Below are positions 12,453 to 25,813 of a stretch of DNA of 64,000 nt, in pieces. Numbering within the stretch: the stretch's first letter is position 1; the number at the start of each line of letters is the position of its first letter. The notes beneath the pieces are model-generated. The model made no database searches, was not told the DNA's origin, and saw only the letters and a program-made list of their open reading frames with translations. The DNA comes from Taeniopygia guttata (lineage: Eukaryota; Chordata; Aves; Passeriformes; Estrildidae). The stretch lies in the NCBI RefSeq assembly GCF_048771995.1, contig NC_133026.1:13480001-13544000 (forward strand), written 5' to 3'. The translations under genes and the position numbers were made by a program.

Positions 12453-15400
12453 AAGTCAAAGAAAGCAAGATTAAGTCATTCCTACAAAGTAAAAATGCAT
12501 TTTTTACAAATAAGGAATAGAATGCAAACCCTCAGACCCCAGTGGTACAAGACCTTATCTGACTGTAGAACAAGTGGATTAAAACACTAAGCCTGAATAA
12601 ACACAAAACCCAGTTCTCTAATGAGGCTTTAAACAGAAATGTTGCACAACTGGGATTCCACTTTTTCAGATTGTATCGCTACACAAGATCTGGAACCAAT
12701 GCTGTTTTCAGCTCAAGTATCTGCACAATAAAGCTGTGCTATCTTCACTAACCACCCAACTCAGCAGAGCTCCAATGTGATTTACAGAATTTCCTTTGCA
12801 AGACTATCATCCCCAAGCATTGGATAGGAAGCTTAGGCAACAGACTAAAGTATGGGGATTTTACCACTGGTACAGTATTTAGATCTTATTCCTTATCCGT
12901 ATTTGCTATAGTAGAAATAGGAATTAGGTTATAGGTTCAAAGATTTGAGATTCTGAAGTCACAGAAGTAAACGTCTCAGTGAGAGATGCATTATGCCATT
13001 GATTAAGCATTATTAAACACACATTTACTCTAAGCTCTAAGCATTTTATGTATGTTGCACACAGAAATGCACGAGATACTCTGTTCTGCTCATTCTCTTA
13101 TTTTGAAATGCATTTGAATTACTTAGTCCTGTTCCTTCATCACATATCCATGGAGAATATAGGATTTACTATATAGGAGCAGGCACTCTAACCACCTTCT
13201 CTTCTTGCGTTATGGGCAGCATGGATATAAGTTAAATGGCATTTGTGGTATCAGAACAGCTTCCAACAAAAGGGTACCCTGCTCATTTTATACTTTCCAG
13301 AATTCATTTAATGAAAAGCCACAAACAGATGGCATTTTCATCACACCCACTGGTCTTAGACCAGAAAAGACCAGTGGAATATATCCAGATCAGAAGAGAG
13401 CAGTGGAACAGAAGAGAACAGGGAACTAATGTTGTTCTAATCTTTCTGGGGTTTCACACTCCTGAGCTGTCAAGAAAGAAGCCTTCACTGATGTTTTATA
13501 TTGGATTTGAGTTTAGGGCACTTTTTTTTACTATAAGAAAAGAGATAAAACATTATTCCACTGCAGACCAAGTATTTTTAGCCAGCCATAGCAGGAGGCA
13601 AGTGCCTTCATCACTAATCAATTTCCTTTATATAATAAAGGGGGAAACACTGCTAAAGAAAGTATTGAGGTACTGATGGGTTGCCAGAAGAGACTAACTC
13701 AGTATCTGTGTCCAATTTTCTGAGAAAGGAATATACACCTCCATCTCTTTTTTGGCAAATAAGTATCTCAGTTTTGCAACTCTTTATTTTGCAACACTGT
13801 TATTTTCACCATTGATCTGAGTATCCTGAAATCTATAGTTACTGCACGTATGTGTTGGAACCCTATTATGTATGCAATTTAACTATATGGACCGAAAAAC
13901 CCACACATTTTTAGGGATAACTATTTTAACAGTCCTATTTCAACAAGCTGATCTGTTGAATTAAAATCATTTGCTATCCTACCTCCTAATGCACATCAAT
14001 TTACATAAAGAGCATGGTGAGGTGCACAGAAACTGCAAGAGCTTAAGGCAACCACTGATTTCCAGATGGGATTGAATAGGTCAGGTGCAGAGAACTGGAG
14101 AAGCAAGATCCATAACAGCTCTATAAATCAGGATTTTTTGTGAGATACTGGTAAGACTGAAAGCATAAATACAGGACAAAAAAAAAAAATAGGCTTCTGT
14201 CTGCACAGAGAACTAATCAGATGTCCTAAAGCTGTCAGCCAGTACCAGTGGCACATGGTACTGCAAATGAAGACAAAAATATCTTCAAACATTTTCAGAT
14301 ATGCACTGATTATTAATTTATGTTGTTCATCTGAATAACATAACTTTTGAAGTTGACATTGGGAACCCACAGAAACTAAATAACTATCTAGGTTAGACTA
14401 GAAATTTGGGTCAGGGAACTTTATTGCAATATACAATTTGTACAGTGTTCGAATTTAAACCTCCCTAACAAAGAAAAAGAAAAAACAAATCTTGTGAAGA
14501 ATTTTTGGGTTTTATTCTGAGACTGTTTCACGGGTAACAGTGAATTCTCATTTACATAACAATGCTGAAAATTAACTATTAACAAAAATCCAACAAATTT
14601 TAACAAAATAGCTCCAAAACACTTTATAATATGCTCCTGCGATTGTGTATTTTCAATTCCAAATGAATAGCTGACTCATTCCCAAGAGCTGCAGAGGCAC
14701 ACATTACCTTAAGCCCTTCTTGTATTCTTATGCAATTGTTCAGCTCTGTAAATATCCACTAAATATTTCTGCAATACATTCAAAAGGTTAGGAACTACTC
14801 AGAAATTTTTTACTTAATGTTAAATAAGTTAAAATATACTAGCTGACAAGGAGTAGTAAAAAGAAACAAAATAATCCTTATCTAGTATTTAATGGTCATG
14901 GTTCTCTCTGTACTTCAAGCTTAATTATATCCAAATTCACCAAAATAGAAATATTAAGAAGAACAGGACATTTTGCTAAGCATACTGCAATGAGGCCAGA
15001 TTGTGCCAAAGTCAAGGTTTTGCTGTTTAAAATGGGATGTGAATGAACTTGGATATCTCTGTCTTAAGAGCTCCAGATATGGCTACAGTGCTCACAGAAC
15101 TGTTGCTTAATGTCAACCTAACCTGAATGCCTAACACAACCTGATACCATTAGGGTTTTCAGTTAGCTTCAAAGTTGCAAAACCTACTTCATACTTTCAG
15201 ATCAAGCTTAACATATGAAACCTATTACTGCCTTTTAAAATTATAATATTAATGATAATAATAATGATTATCCATGCCTGGGATGTTCATGGCACATCTT
15301 CTACGGCACAGAATCGGGATCACTGTCCCAGATGTGTAGGATGTATCAAATTCCTCCTCTGCCAAAGAGCATTCAATCTCACTTCTCCTGGGACGTCTTC

Positions 15401-17741
15401 AGGTACCAATCATGCTGGTCCAGGTGTGCTGTCTGTACACCAGTATTCTGATAATACCATCTCCCCTTCCTTACCACAGATGTTTCTCTGAGGACTTTTT
15501 CTTACCTATCTTGGGAAGGATCACGAATTTTTAACATTGGGGTTGGGTGTATCTTGCTTAACTGCAATCAGAAAAAACAGCCCTCTGTTCCTAACTGCCC
15601 TCTGAACTGTTTGCTTGTTTAGTGGAAGGAAAGGAACTTCAGCAAGAGCAAATAACTCCATCCTCAGAGTTATGGACTGCATTATGGAAACACTGCCTGC
15701 CCTCGCACTGAAACACAGAACTAGTCTACAGAGAAATACCTAGAGTTTAGATTATCATTGTTAGGTAACATGAGTATCACTTCAAGCAATTAAGAGTTAA
15801 CTTATCCAGGAATCAGGAGAAAGGAGATGAACTTCCTATACCTACTCCTATGAACTTCTCTCTTTAACATCAGTAGTCATGTATTTTGTAGAGAACTTGT
15901 ACACACTGAGAGATCAAATTACCAGATTTGGGACCAGATATCTGAAGTTTAGACATGCAACAATTTACTGGACCATTTAATATCTGGTCCTTAAGATAGG
16001 ACTATTTCTCACAGCAGGCTCACAAATGCCACTGCAGTTCTCCTGGGTACAATCAATGTGGGATACTCTTCAAGGTTTTCACCCTTTAGTGCTTCTGCAG
16101 TGATGAGGCACAAGTAAATCTGCAGGCCAAGTTCTGGCTGCTCACCAGCTCTGCTCTTCAGGCAGGGCTGCTTCTTTCCTCACTGGACATACTCAGTTCA
16201 TGAACATTGAAGTAGAACCAGCTGTAGCACTCCAGACTCATTTTGTACCACTGCTACTGAGTACTGAGCAAAGACAGTAGGCACAACTAATTTTTCCAGC
16301 CCCTTTGTTGCAGTATACTCCTTCATTTTCCTCAGTTATCAACTGGCTTAGGGTTTTCTTTTGGTAGCTTATATGCTACAAAGTCTAGCTATTCTTTCTG
16401 CTACACTTATTGACTGACTTGAGCAAACAAAACCTGCTCATCTGGCCTAAATGTCATACCTGATGACATATCAGCTACATTCCCTGTAGCTGATATTTTT
16501 GAGTATTTTTCATCATACTTTATGTTGCTAATGATTCAAAGTAGATTAATTCATTAGAAATACACTTTTTAACCACATTTAAAATGTATTTAGCCACTAT
16601 CTTTATGATTCTATTAATCTGACAGGCTTATTTCCTTATCAAGTATGTATTTTAAAACAAAGCTGCTGTCCTGACACCACTTTTCTACATTATTGCAAAG
16701 TTAATGTTGTATTTGAATAGGATGATTTTATATCAGGAATTCCATTTAGTGTGTTTCATTTTGCTGGGCATCTGTTCAAGATCCCAGATAACTAATCTCT
16801 AAGCAGTGACCTACATACTTAACCATTGTCCCATTCATAAGTGACACTAATGACTCATATTTTCTGTTTGATCTATACATAATTTCTCTCATGCAATTGC
16901 ATAAATCTTTGTACCTACGTAATTTTAGCTATAAAGATTTTTCCAAGAGTAATTCAGACAGACAAGACTACCCCATATCCTAACCAAAATTTAAGTTTAT
17001 GTGGACACTGTTAGTCATGCTTTCTTCTATCCTAAATATTGTCATTCTGCAGTGCATAATGAAGTCATGAAAGCACTAGGTTTATTTACTTACAGTTTAA
17101 GTGGAGGCAGGCATCAGAATCAGATTTTTTACATAATCTGCTGTAAACTGAATCTTTCAGATTCTTTAGACTGGGTGGACAGTTATATTTTGTATTTTCA
17201 AAACCTTTGCAGGGGGCAGAGGAGTATGTGAGGAAATGCTTTGGCCAGATTTAAAGTTTTTTATGAAACTTCAGAGTAGAGCTTTGATAATTTTATTATG
17301 GGAATGCCCTCTTCTTGCTTGAAGTAAGCTTTTGCTTCCTTCTAGTTTGAGCATATGTCTTTATTTTTCCTTGGTACACTTGAAAAAGCTCTTGGACATT
17401 TCTATAGCTGTTCCCTTAGTGTGAAGTGTATATTAAAAAGTTGCCTTGCCATAGGTGGAAGCTGACCATCTTGTTAGAGAAAAAATCAAACTTGAACTTT
17501 GTTACCCAGAGGCAGCTAGGCTCTGCTAGAAGAGTCATCACTCTGAGAAAAAATCTTTGAAAAACAAACTAAAAGGAGCCAATAAAAAGTGATACTTCCA
17601 GAAACACTAATAACTTGAGCAAATTCTCTTATATGTAGTTTTGGGCAAATAAGCAGTAGAAAGCAGAAGTTCTGTTGCCAATCATTTACAAAGGAGATTT
17701 GGTAGAAATATATCTCTAGAGATGACTCTTGACCTGAGGCC

Positions 17742-17799
17742 TGCTGCTGTGCATATCTGCACGAGTGCATATTTGCTGCTGTGCATATTTGCACAAGTT
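17742..17799. repeat. 32-bp tandem duplication
   Basis: TGCTGCTGTGCATAT recurs at 17,742 and 17,774, each followed by a TGCAC-containing tail. This gives two imperfect copies with a 32-bp period. Confidence 0.75.
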
Positions 17800-20700
17800 G
17801 TTTCTGTTCTCTGCTCATACCTTTCCAAGCTGCACAATGAGACCTCTGGTGTTCGTAAAAGTATGCAGCTGGGTTATGGGAGCAAATCCATTTCTGATCC
17901 TTAGGGAGCTGATGGCAAAGTGGGAGACCAAACAGAAGGATTTCCATGGTAAAATACTGGCTAAAGAAATGTAACATTTATTTCTTTCATTCTTGAAAGT
18001 GGGGCGGTGTGAGGGTGTGTATAAACTGGAAACAGAAGGACTTTGTGAAACCAACTGATCAACTCAAACAACATGAGCTAATATTAGATGTTGTTTGAGT
18101 ATAATGTTTGTCACCCGAGGAATGCTCTAGTCTGGGGAAGAGATACCAGATCTAACACTGGCCAAAACAGCTACACTCAAAACAGCTGGAACAGCAAATC
18201 AGTGTTATAAGCTTTGCAGTCACACACTACAGTGAAAGTGGATACTGACCCTCTTCAGACTGTCTCTGTTAAAACACAAACTTAACTGTTACCAAGTTAA
18301 TATTATGAACTGGAAAAAAAATTGCATGACATTTGTAACTAGTTTAATTGTCAAATTATAAATATTTAATTTAATCTCTTAATAACAACAGTTCCAAAAA
18401 CACATATAATTTCATTTTTTATAAAATAGGCCTATAAACTTACCATATGCAAATGCATTTGTTGTTCTAGATCTTGACATCACACTCATGTATTTGGCTA
18501 ATTCTCTTGAAAGAGTCAAAAAATTCTGTTTAGGTGCTCAGTTCACCCACTTCACAGGTGCTGTGGAAAAACACATGTATGAACTGTCCACATGGTCACT
18601 TGCAGACGTGTCTGTGGGGGACAGAATGCTATATAGTCATGCCTGTAATGCAGAACTGTGCAATTTATTAGAAAAGTAGAATCCATCTATCCTGAAGAAT
18701 AATTTTCTTCATGACTTTGTCTTTACCTTTTCCTCTGTTCTACATTCCTCCTTTTTACTTCTTCCTTCCATTTCCAGAATGTTATTTCTATATGCCAGGA
18801 TTAAAGCTCCATTATTTCATTTTCCCTTTACATTGTTATATCTCAAAAGATACTTAGGTTTTTTATTGTATTCAATTTCTGTGATCTAGAACTGCCTCAA
18901 AAGCAGTATTTGCAATAGCATTCAGATAAATCCTATTATTATAAATCAAAATTAAGTCATTCCCATTTTGTCCTTCATTAAATGGGACTATTGATCAAAA
19001 AGACTATAAAGTGAAAAACTGTCAATATAATCTTTTTTCCTCTTGGAAGGCTATCAAATTTTACATCACTTATTTACATACACATGTTAACACAGACACA
19101 GCAGGAAAAATTAGTTTCTGTCCTCAACAGCCAGAGAACACTCCACCCCCCAAATCTCCCCCATAGGATACAAGAAATTTCCTACTTTTGGAACATCCTT
19201 TGGCTGCTTTGTCAGTTTGAAAATAAAGTCCAGACATTTATACTCCACAAGGTGTCACTCTAAAACAGCTGAAAAAACATCGTGTCTTTTTTGCTTTGAA
19301 CTTTACCCAGAAGGTCAGAAATCACCAGAATTTCAAATTTAAGACTGAATTATCAGATTCTACTCAGAGCTATTACAACATAACACTACAGGCAGTGGTT
19401 ATTTTTTCTTGCAAATAGTGTACTTCAAAACCAATCTATTTGTAACGTATTTGCCTAGCTGAAGTGTGGGCAAAACTAAAAAAAAAAAAAAAAAGTGTGC
19501 CAGTAACTGTTTCAATTTGGGGGAGCATTCAGCAAGTATTTTATCAGGGTACATTGCACTCTCCTTTATTCAACAACCACTGGCTCATTGAAGACACAGA
19601 GAACAATGTCAGACCCGATAACTTCGGTCTGCAAGGTATTCAAGCTTTTTAATAAAATACATTTTATCTATAAACAATTAGTCCTTTTAAACAAATATAG
19701 TATAATCTACAGACATTCAAATATCCTCCAAAAAACACAAATAGTTGTCAGCAACAAAACTTTGCTTTCTATGGTTCATGGGCAATCAGTGAATTAATTC
19801 TCTGGAAGCTAATAGGAGAGCATTCCCAGAAAGTTTTCTTGAATCTAAAAAATCTTACATTCCAACTTCTCCTGTAGTAAGTCCATGCCTTCATTGCTAA
19901 CTCCTTATTTTCATGAACTTTTGAGAGATCTTTGACACATCTATGAACTTTAATTTCTGTTGACTGCCAGGTTCAAAACATACTAGAAAAAATATGATAC
20001 AAACATGAGCAACTGTCATTTCACAGGAAACAATATTAGTATTTCAGGAAAATGAAAATCATCAATGAAAAAGAACAAAGAATGTATGGAACAGCTCTGA
20101 CAGTATGAAGGAGAGAGCTGTAGGTAAAAATTTACACAAGACACAACAAAGAGAGTGGAACTGATTTTGAAATGTTAACACATTTCATCCTGTGCTCAAT
20201 ACTGCAGAACTCTGATCCCTACATAGACCAACTGGGCTTTTGCACAAAAAATACAGACATTAAAAATAAACAGTCCCACATCCAAACTTACCATAGCTGC
20301 TTGTGTTATACTCTGTAACAGCAATGTTTTCAAACACTCTGTTCAATCTATCCTAACTTTTCCTGGTTTTATGCGGCTGTTGAAATTTTAGGACCATTTC
20401 CAATAGACACACTTCAGAAAAGGTAATTAGATCAGGTTTCAAATGAGAGAAAAAGAACAATGTCTGCTTTGAAGATCTCAACAGATTTGGGCCGCTCACA
20501 TCTCATGAAAGCTGCAGCCCCAGGCCCATGTCTGGATCTTTGAAGTAACTGACAACTTCACTCGTAAAAATGCAGAGGTGTCAAGGATTTCAGTATTTTT
20601 TTGTTTGTATGCCAACTGACAAACTACAGAAAGCTTTCAGTTCACATAACCAGGATCCGGGAGAATCTAGATTTTCAGCATCAACTTCATCAAGCAAAAC

Positions 20701-21227
20701 ACCTCAGCATACATTAAACTTAAAAATGTGTTTGCAGTTCTCTCACTTCTGTAAGAATTAATAGAAGCTAGAAATGTGATAAATACTTTGCTTAGTGGGC
20801 AAAAAATCCTTAAGAGAATTATTTTAGAAAAAACACCCCCATTGGTCCAGACTGAGCTTGTTAAACAACTCTGCAGCAACTTTTACCTGGTGCGAGTACA
20901 ACCACATCGGGAAGGGGTGGAGGGGAGAATCATGAAAGTGAGGATATCAAGAGCCTCATTCAAGGTTGTTTGGAAATCGTATTTTTGAAGCCACAAAACA
21001 AAAACAATGACTTGGCTAGAAAACGAGTTTTCTCAATTGTGACATTTTTATAGCCATAATTCAATTCACGAGATGTATTAATCACACCCGATTTCACTGA
21101 CAAAGGCTATAAAGAGAGGAAAAAACTCAGCAGTTACCATAACAAAGACACTTCCTTCACTGTTTTTTCCATCCAAGTCACACAGAATACAAAATGAAGT
21201 TTTTTTTCCTCAGTCTACATGTAGCTC

Positions 21228-21270
21228 TCTCTCAGACTTTGTGCATACTATCTCTCAGACTTTGTGCATA
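21228..21270. repeat. 23-bp tandem duplication
   Basis: TCTCTCAGACTTTGTGCATA occurs at 21,228-21,247 and again exactly at 21,251-21,270. Confidence 0.85.
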
Positions 21271-22689
21271 TACACAGCTTTGGCTTCATACTGTATTAGA
21301 GCAAGCCTGTTGCAAGTAGGAAGTTTTAACTCAGAATTAAAAAAAACCAGAAACCTAAGAAAGTAGACTAAAAATTCAGTAGACAGAGAAGAATAATTTG
21401 ATTTTTGCTACCCGCCATTTCCAGTTGGCATGACAGACTACCAAACTGCTCTAGAATTTACCTAAATTATTTTCCTCAGTTATTAAATCAAGCAAATAAT
21501 AGAACACTTTTGCTGGAATAATGAGATCACTGTTATTCTCATCCACAAGGGCCTCATAGTGCCTTAAAAAAAATCTCAAAAAAGACTAGACCCTCTCCCC
21601 ACATGACAGTATTTTCTACAGAAAGGCTGACAAGCAAAAGGCAGTTACTTCTGTCAGCTGCTTAACAGCTCAGCACTCAATACAGTCTTGCCTTGTACAC
21701 ACCCACACACTAAATACCATGGGGATGAAACAGGAAAAAACTGTGGGCAAAATGAGTCAATCCAAATTAGAAGCTGAGCAGACCCCTTCGTTTTCTTTGA
21801 AGAGATATTTAATTCAGAAAACAATCACAATGAATTTAGCTATTACACTGATGTCTGCAGAGTACCAGTACAGATCAGCAATTACGTGTGACAAGAACAG
21901 AAGGAAAACCAAGCAGGAGACAACTTGCACTCCTCAGGACTGTGTAAGTGCAGCCAAAAAAAAAACAAAACAAAACCAAACCAAAAAACCTCCAATTATT
22001 CTTGCAAAGCGCAAAATCTGTGGGAATAACAATCAAAAAGTCCTTCCAAAGAAGCCAAATCCACACCTACTCTTACAATATACTTATTTTAATCCCTTTC
22101 TTCACTGGCCAAAACAGCTGAGGCTGTTTTAGAGAGTCAAGAGAGATCTGTCTGGATAGTCTATAGACTTTGCACATCTGCTTAAAGAGGGAAACAGCTA
22201 TGACTCAAAGCTGTACCTTAGGAGGAAGCTGACTATTACATTCCTCATCACCCCAAGTCTAGGAAGCTGAAGATATTTTCCAAGAGACTATTTTACCTGA
22301 GCTACATGAAAATCTATTTTGAAAAAAAAAAAAAAAATTAAAATCCATGCAGGCCTGTGTACACACACTTTCCCTCCAAGGCCAATCCTCTAGCTGTCTA
22401 TCTTAAAGAAACTTGCAGTTGTGTGGCTTGAGCAATAAAAGAGTTTCATACAATAGAAATGCAGTTTTCTAAGAGGAAGGAAAAAACCACAATTTTTTTG
22501 GCCTTTTTTCTTGATAATGAAGAAACAAAACTCTTGGCTCTGCCAAATCAAAGCTTGGGCAGTGCTCAAATTCTCTTATAATAAACCAACTCAGATTCAC
22601 TTGGTGTTTCTATACAAAGAATACTATTGTATTGAAAATCCCTTTTTCCTGCACCACATCCATCAGTGCTTCAGTGTGTGCCTGCTGCC

Positions 22690-23277
22690 CCGAAGGCTGA
22701 GTCCATCCTGGGCTGCATCCACAGCAGGGTGGGCAGCAGGTCAGGGAGAGGGTTCTGCCCCTTTGCTCTGGCAGAGACCCCTGCAGGGCTGCATCCAGCT
22801 CTGGGGGCCTCAGCACGGGAAAGCCATGGACCTGTTAGAGCAGGTCTGGTGGAGCACCACAAACATAATCACAGGGTAGGAGCACCTCTCCAGTGAGAAC
22901 TGCCTGAAATGGCTGGGCTATTTCATCCTGGAGAAAAGAAAGTTCCAGGGAGACCTCACTGAGTCTTTCAGTACTTACAGGAAAGGATGAGAGAATTTTT
23001 TACACAGGTAGAAAATGACAGGACAAGGGGCAATTGTTATAAAGAGGAGATATGCACATTAGATATTAGGAATTAATTCTTTACTAAGAAATTAGCACTC
23101 AACAAGTGTCTCAGTGAAGATGTGGTTGCCCCATCTCTGGAAGCATTCAAGGCCAGGTTGGATGGAGCTCTAAGCAACATGATTTACTAGTGAGTGGAAT
23201 CTCTGCCTATGGCATGGAGGTTTGGAATCAGATGATCTCAAAGGCTCCTTCCAACCCAAACCATTATATGATTCTAC
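22690..23277 (+). mobile_element. CR1 LINE, 3' UTR fragment
   Basis: The block carries the characteristic CR1 3' region in plus orientation: a segment like CAGCTCTGGGGGCCTCAGCA, then CATGGACCTGTTAGAGCAGG, later GGAAGCATTCAAGGCCAGGT, and the end GGCTCCTTCCAACCCAAACC followed by TATATGATTCTAC. It is 5'-truncated, and the middle part (about 22,980-23,100) is diverged. It lies about 2 kb beyond the last CREM coding exon. Open frames inside it are not genes. Confidence 0.9.
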
Positions 23278-23407
23278 TAGTAAAGAAATAAATATAAACA
23301 ACACAGAAGTGGAATAGACAAGGATTCCTCCCATCAAATTTCTAACTGTAATGAGTACCAGACACTATTGTGAAGATAAAGGGGATTTTTTACTGGAGAG
23401 GTATCTA

Positions 23408-23408
<1 letters not shown>

Positions 23409-23438
<30 letters not shown>
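23409..23438. repeat. (CA)n microsatellite
   Basis: Fifteen uninterrupted CA units. A shorter interrupted CA tract lies at about 24,001-24,021. Confidence 0.97.
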
Positions 23439-23439
<1 letters not shown>

Positions 23440-23999
23440 GTTTCTCTCTATTTAAGTTTCCAAATCCCTTGTGAGTCAGAAGCAATGCCTACCTGTCAAC
23501 AGAAAACAGACTTTAGTGACAGAGCCACAACAAATAACTTACTTGTTGCACTACAGAGGCTGCAACATGGACCTACAGATTGCATTCATCCTGTCCAACC
23601 TGAACAGAACCTTTGACTTCTGCTGACCTTAGCACTTCAGATGTATTTTCACAGTGAAGAAGGTATTTCAAAGTTTACTTTTTTTGTTCCAAACCTGCAT
23701 CAGAGCCTTAGGGGCCAGAGGTATCTTCTTACCTCCTTCAATCAACTGATGTGGCTGCAGGAAGTAAGAGAGAATACCTCTTCTTGCAAATGGTGTCACT
23801 TAGGTACTTAGTGGGATTTTCAAAGTATTCTAGAAAATTATCCCGTGTATTTCAAGAAATGTAGGGAAGAAAAAAAACCCATATACATAAACCAACCCGT
23901 CCCAACAGGGTCAGAGTGAAGAGGGTTAAATGCAAATTGAGTTTAAATTAAATTAGGAAGTCTCAATGACTTCAGTATGATTCCATCCCTCCTCCCCTT

Positions 24000-25267
24000 C
24001 CACACACTCACACACACACATCCTCAGTAAAGCCAGTTAAGTAGGATACAGGTCTTTCTTCCTACCACATCAGTAAAGCCATTAGTTCCAGCAAAGCTCC
24101 CAAATACTCTGCTCATAAACTGTACTGGCCAAACAATGAGATCATTCCTGAATTTAAAAAGTACCCAGAAGCAACTTTGCATATACACTAGATTTTTCAA
24201 AGCACAATGGAAAGTTGGCACATACTGCATTTATGAGAGCTGTAACGTGGTTTAAGCATCGGTTTATATTAAAACTCTTCAGATCCCATCTGTAGGCTAT
24301 TCCAGAATTCAGTGAATGAGCCAACAGTCACTTATTGAAAAGCTTCCTTCTATAGGACACCTTGACCACCACTCAGTATTTGCTGAAATTGTGAAAAGAA
24401 CTGAATCAATCTTCACTACAGGCAATTATCTACAGGTGTACAGGATCTAGAATGTAAAGTATTCAGGACGAAGATTCAAATTTTGATATACAGACCTCCA
24501 GCAAATCAAATATTCTGCAGATTACAGAAAATTTAAGTAAATAGCAGCCATATAACAGAGAGCTTCTTACAGGTATTTACAATATATTTAGCATCATGTA
24601 ATGAGCTTAGGTGTGCTTTTTTCCCTTTGTCTTCTTTCAGATACTCATGGATTTTAAAGCATCTCAACCAGGTTTTTAAAGGAAATCAGACACTACACAG
24701 GTTAAACAACATGGTTCTATTAAAAACTATCTTTAACCATGGCACTCAGTGACAGCAATACAATACTTTTTTCCACAAAGCAACTAATATAAAAATATGC
24801 CATAAATTCATCTGTAGGCTAGTATGCTAGTACTTACATATAATCATAACATTCTTTTATAAACTCTTTCCTGAGATACCTTGGGTTGGTTGATTTTCTT
24901 GTATTACTGGATGCATTATCTTTATGATTCATCTAAAACAATTGCAAAATATTTTGAATGTGCAGGACACTCAGTAACATGTAAAAAGTAGTATGTAAAT
25001 ATATGGCAAAGAAACAGCTCATAGAAATTATGCACTTTTTTACTTCGTTATATTTTTTCAAATTTGGCTCCTTGGGAGACAGAAGGATGGTGCACGAAAA
25101 ACCTGAAATTAGAGCTATGAATTGACAGAAAGCAGGAAAGCATTCAGGAATGTTAGGAGTTGGAATATATTATAAATGACACAAAGATTCCATAAGTTAT
25201 GTTGGCTATGTATTGTCTTACAAAGCAACTGGACATATCTTAGTTCACAGTATAATAAATATTTTTA
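24000..25267 (-). other. CREM: CREM 3' UTR and 3' flank (extent not fixed)
   Basis: This is the sequence downstream of the DBD II stop codon on the minus strand. It is AT-rich and non-coding, as expected for a 3' UTR. I found no canonical AATAAA on the minus strand in the first kilobase. Variant signals include AGTAAA near 25,040 and TATAAA near 24,858 and 24,262. I cannot choose between them, so the left boundary is a guess. Confidence 0.45.
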
Positions 25268-25412
25268 CTAATCTGTTTTGGAAGAGCAAATGTCTTTTAG
25301 GGTTTCAAGCTCCTGTATAAGTTTCTTGTTCTGAACTTCTAGCACTGCAACACGACTCTCCAGACATTTTATGTATTCTTTCTTCCGACGTCGACATTCT
25401 TTAGCAGCTTCC
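25268..25412 (-). CDS. CREM: CREM terminal exon, bZIP domain II (DBD II)
   Basis: The acceptor TTTTTGCAG precedes 25,412. The first base completes an Arg codon (AG|G) from exon H, then 47 codons and TAG at 25,270-25,268. The basic region reads EAAKECRRRKKEYIK and the zipper follows with leucines at heptad spacing, ending ICSSKTD. The AAKECRRRKKEY version marks CREM DBD II, not DBD I, CREB1 or ATF1. It binds CRE sites (TGACGTCA) as homo- or heterodimers with the CREB family in the nucleus. It is used when DBD I is skipped. A change from mammals as I recall them is Ile for Val in EYIK. Confidence 0.97.
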
Positions 25413-25668
25413 CTGCAAAAAGCAGAAGTAAAAAGTGCAAACAAAAAAGCCATTTGCATGCCATTAGAAAGCTCAGCAGAGTATGGAGACTATGACAGAA
25501 TTCCAAATTTTGGAATATCTCCCAAATCAGTCTGAAAACACTAAGCAAAACTGGGTTCCACAAGGGCCTCAAGTGTCTCTTTCTCAAGTTCATATGGCAA
25601 TCTGTAGAATTGCTTCCTCTCATGCCTTGATTAAAGTTCATAATAAAGGAGGTCCAAATGAAAGACAG
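25413..25668 (-). other. CREM: CREM intron between the two bZIP exons
   Basis: A 256-bp spacer between the alternative bZIP exons on the transcribed strand. It begins right after the DBD I stop codon, so in DBD I messages its first part is 3' UTR unless that exon has its own poly(A) site. The polypyrimidine tract for the DBD II acceptor lies at its left end. No other feature is seen. Confidence 0.75.
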
Positions 25669-25813
25669 TTATTCTGCTTTATGACAATAAAGATCTTTGA
25701 GGGCCTTGAGTTCCTCAATGAGAGTCTTGTTTTGGTTTTCAAGCACAGCCACACGATTTTCAAGACATTTGACATATTCTTTCTTCTTTCTGCGACATTC
25801 TCTGGCAGCTTCC
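25669..25813 (-). CDS. CREM: CREM alternative exon, bZIP domain I (DBD I)
   Basis: The acceptor GGTTCCAG lies just before 25,813. The first base completes Arg from exon H, then 47 codons and a TAA stop at 25,671-25,669. The basic region is EAARECRRKKKEYVK, followed by a leucine zipper (LENRVAVLENQNK) ending DLYCHKAE. This is the CREB-like DBD I of CREM. Both bZIP exons are 145 coding bases with the same entry phase, so they are interchangeable after exon H. Messages that include this exon stop here, and the DBD II exon then lies in the 3' UTR or is skipped. It carries the DNA-binding and dimerisation function of both CREM activators and ICER repressors. Confidence 0.97.

Larger units (their letters stand above)
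12453..22689. other. Intergenic region without recognisable genes
   Basis: This is AT-rich DNA with only short scattered open frames (for example 13,236-13,676 and 17,516-17,977) that have no recognisable product or coding signature. It holds a few simple sequences: an AAT run near 15,243-15,270, a 16-18 base A-run near 19,479-19,495, and two short tandem duplications listed separately. It is 3' of CREM on the CREM strand. Confidence 0.55.

Noticed and set aside
17516-17977. A 153-codon minus-strand frame
   Set aside because: It spans a 32-bp tandem duplication and AT-rich DNA, and has no recognisable domain.
22511-22896. Plus-strand open frames of 122 and 76 codons
   Set aside because: Their 3' parts are the CR1 3' region, so they are not a host gene.
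25268-25813. Assignment of the bZIP exons to CREB1 or ATF1
   Set aside because: Only CREM has two tandem alternative bZIP exons and the ICER exon MAVTGDET, both present here.
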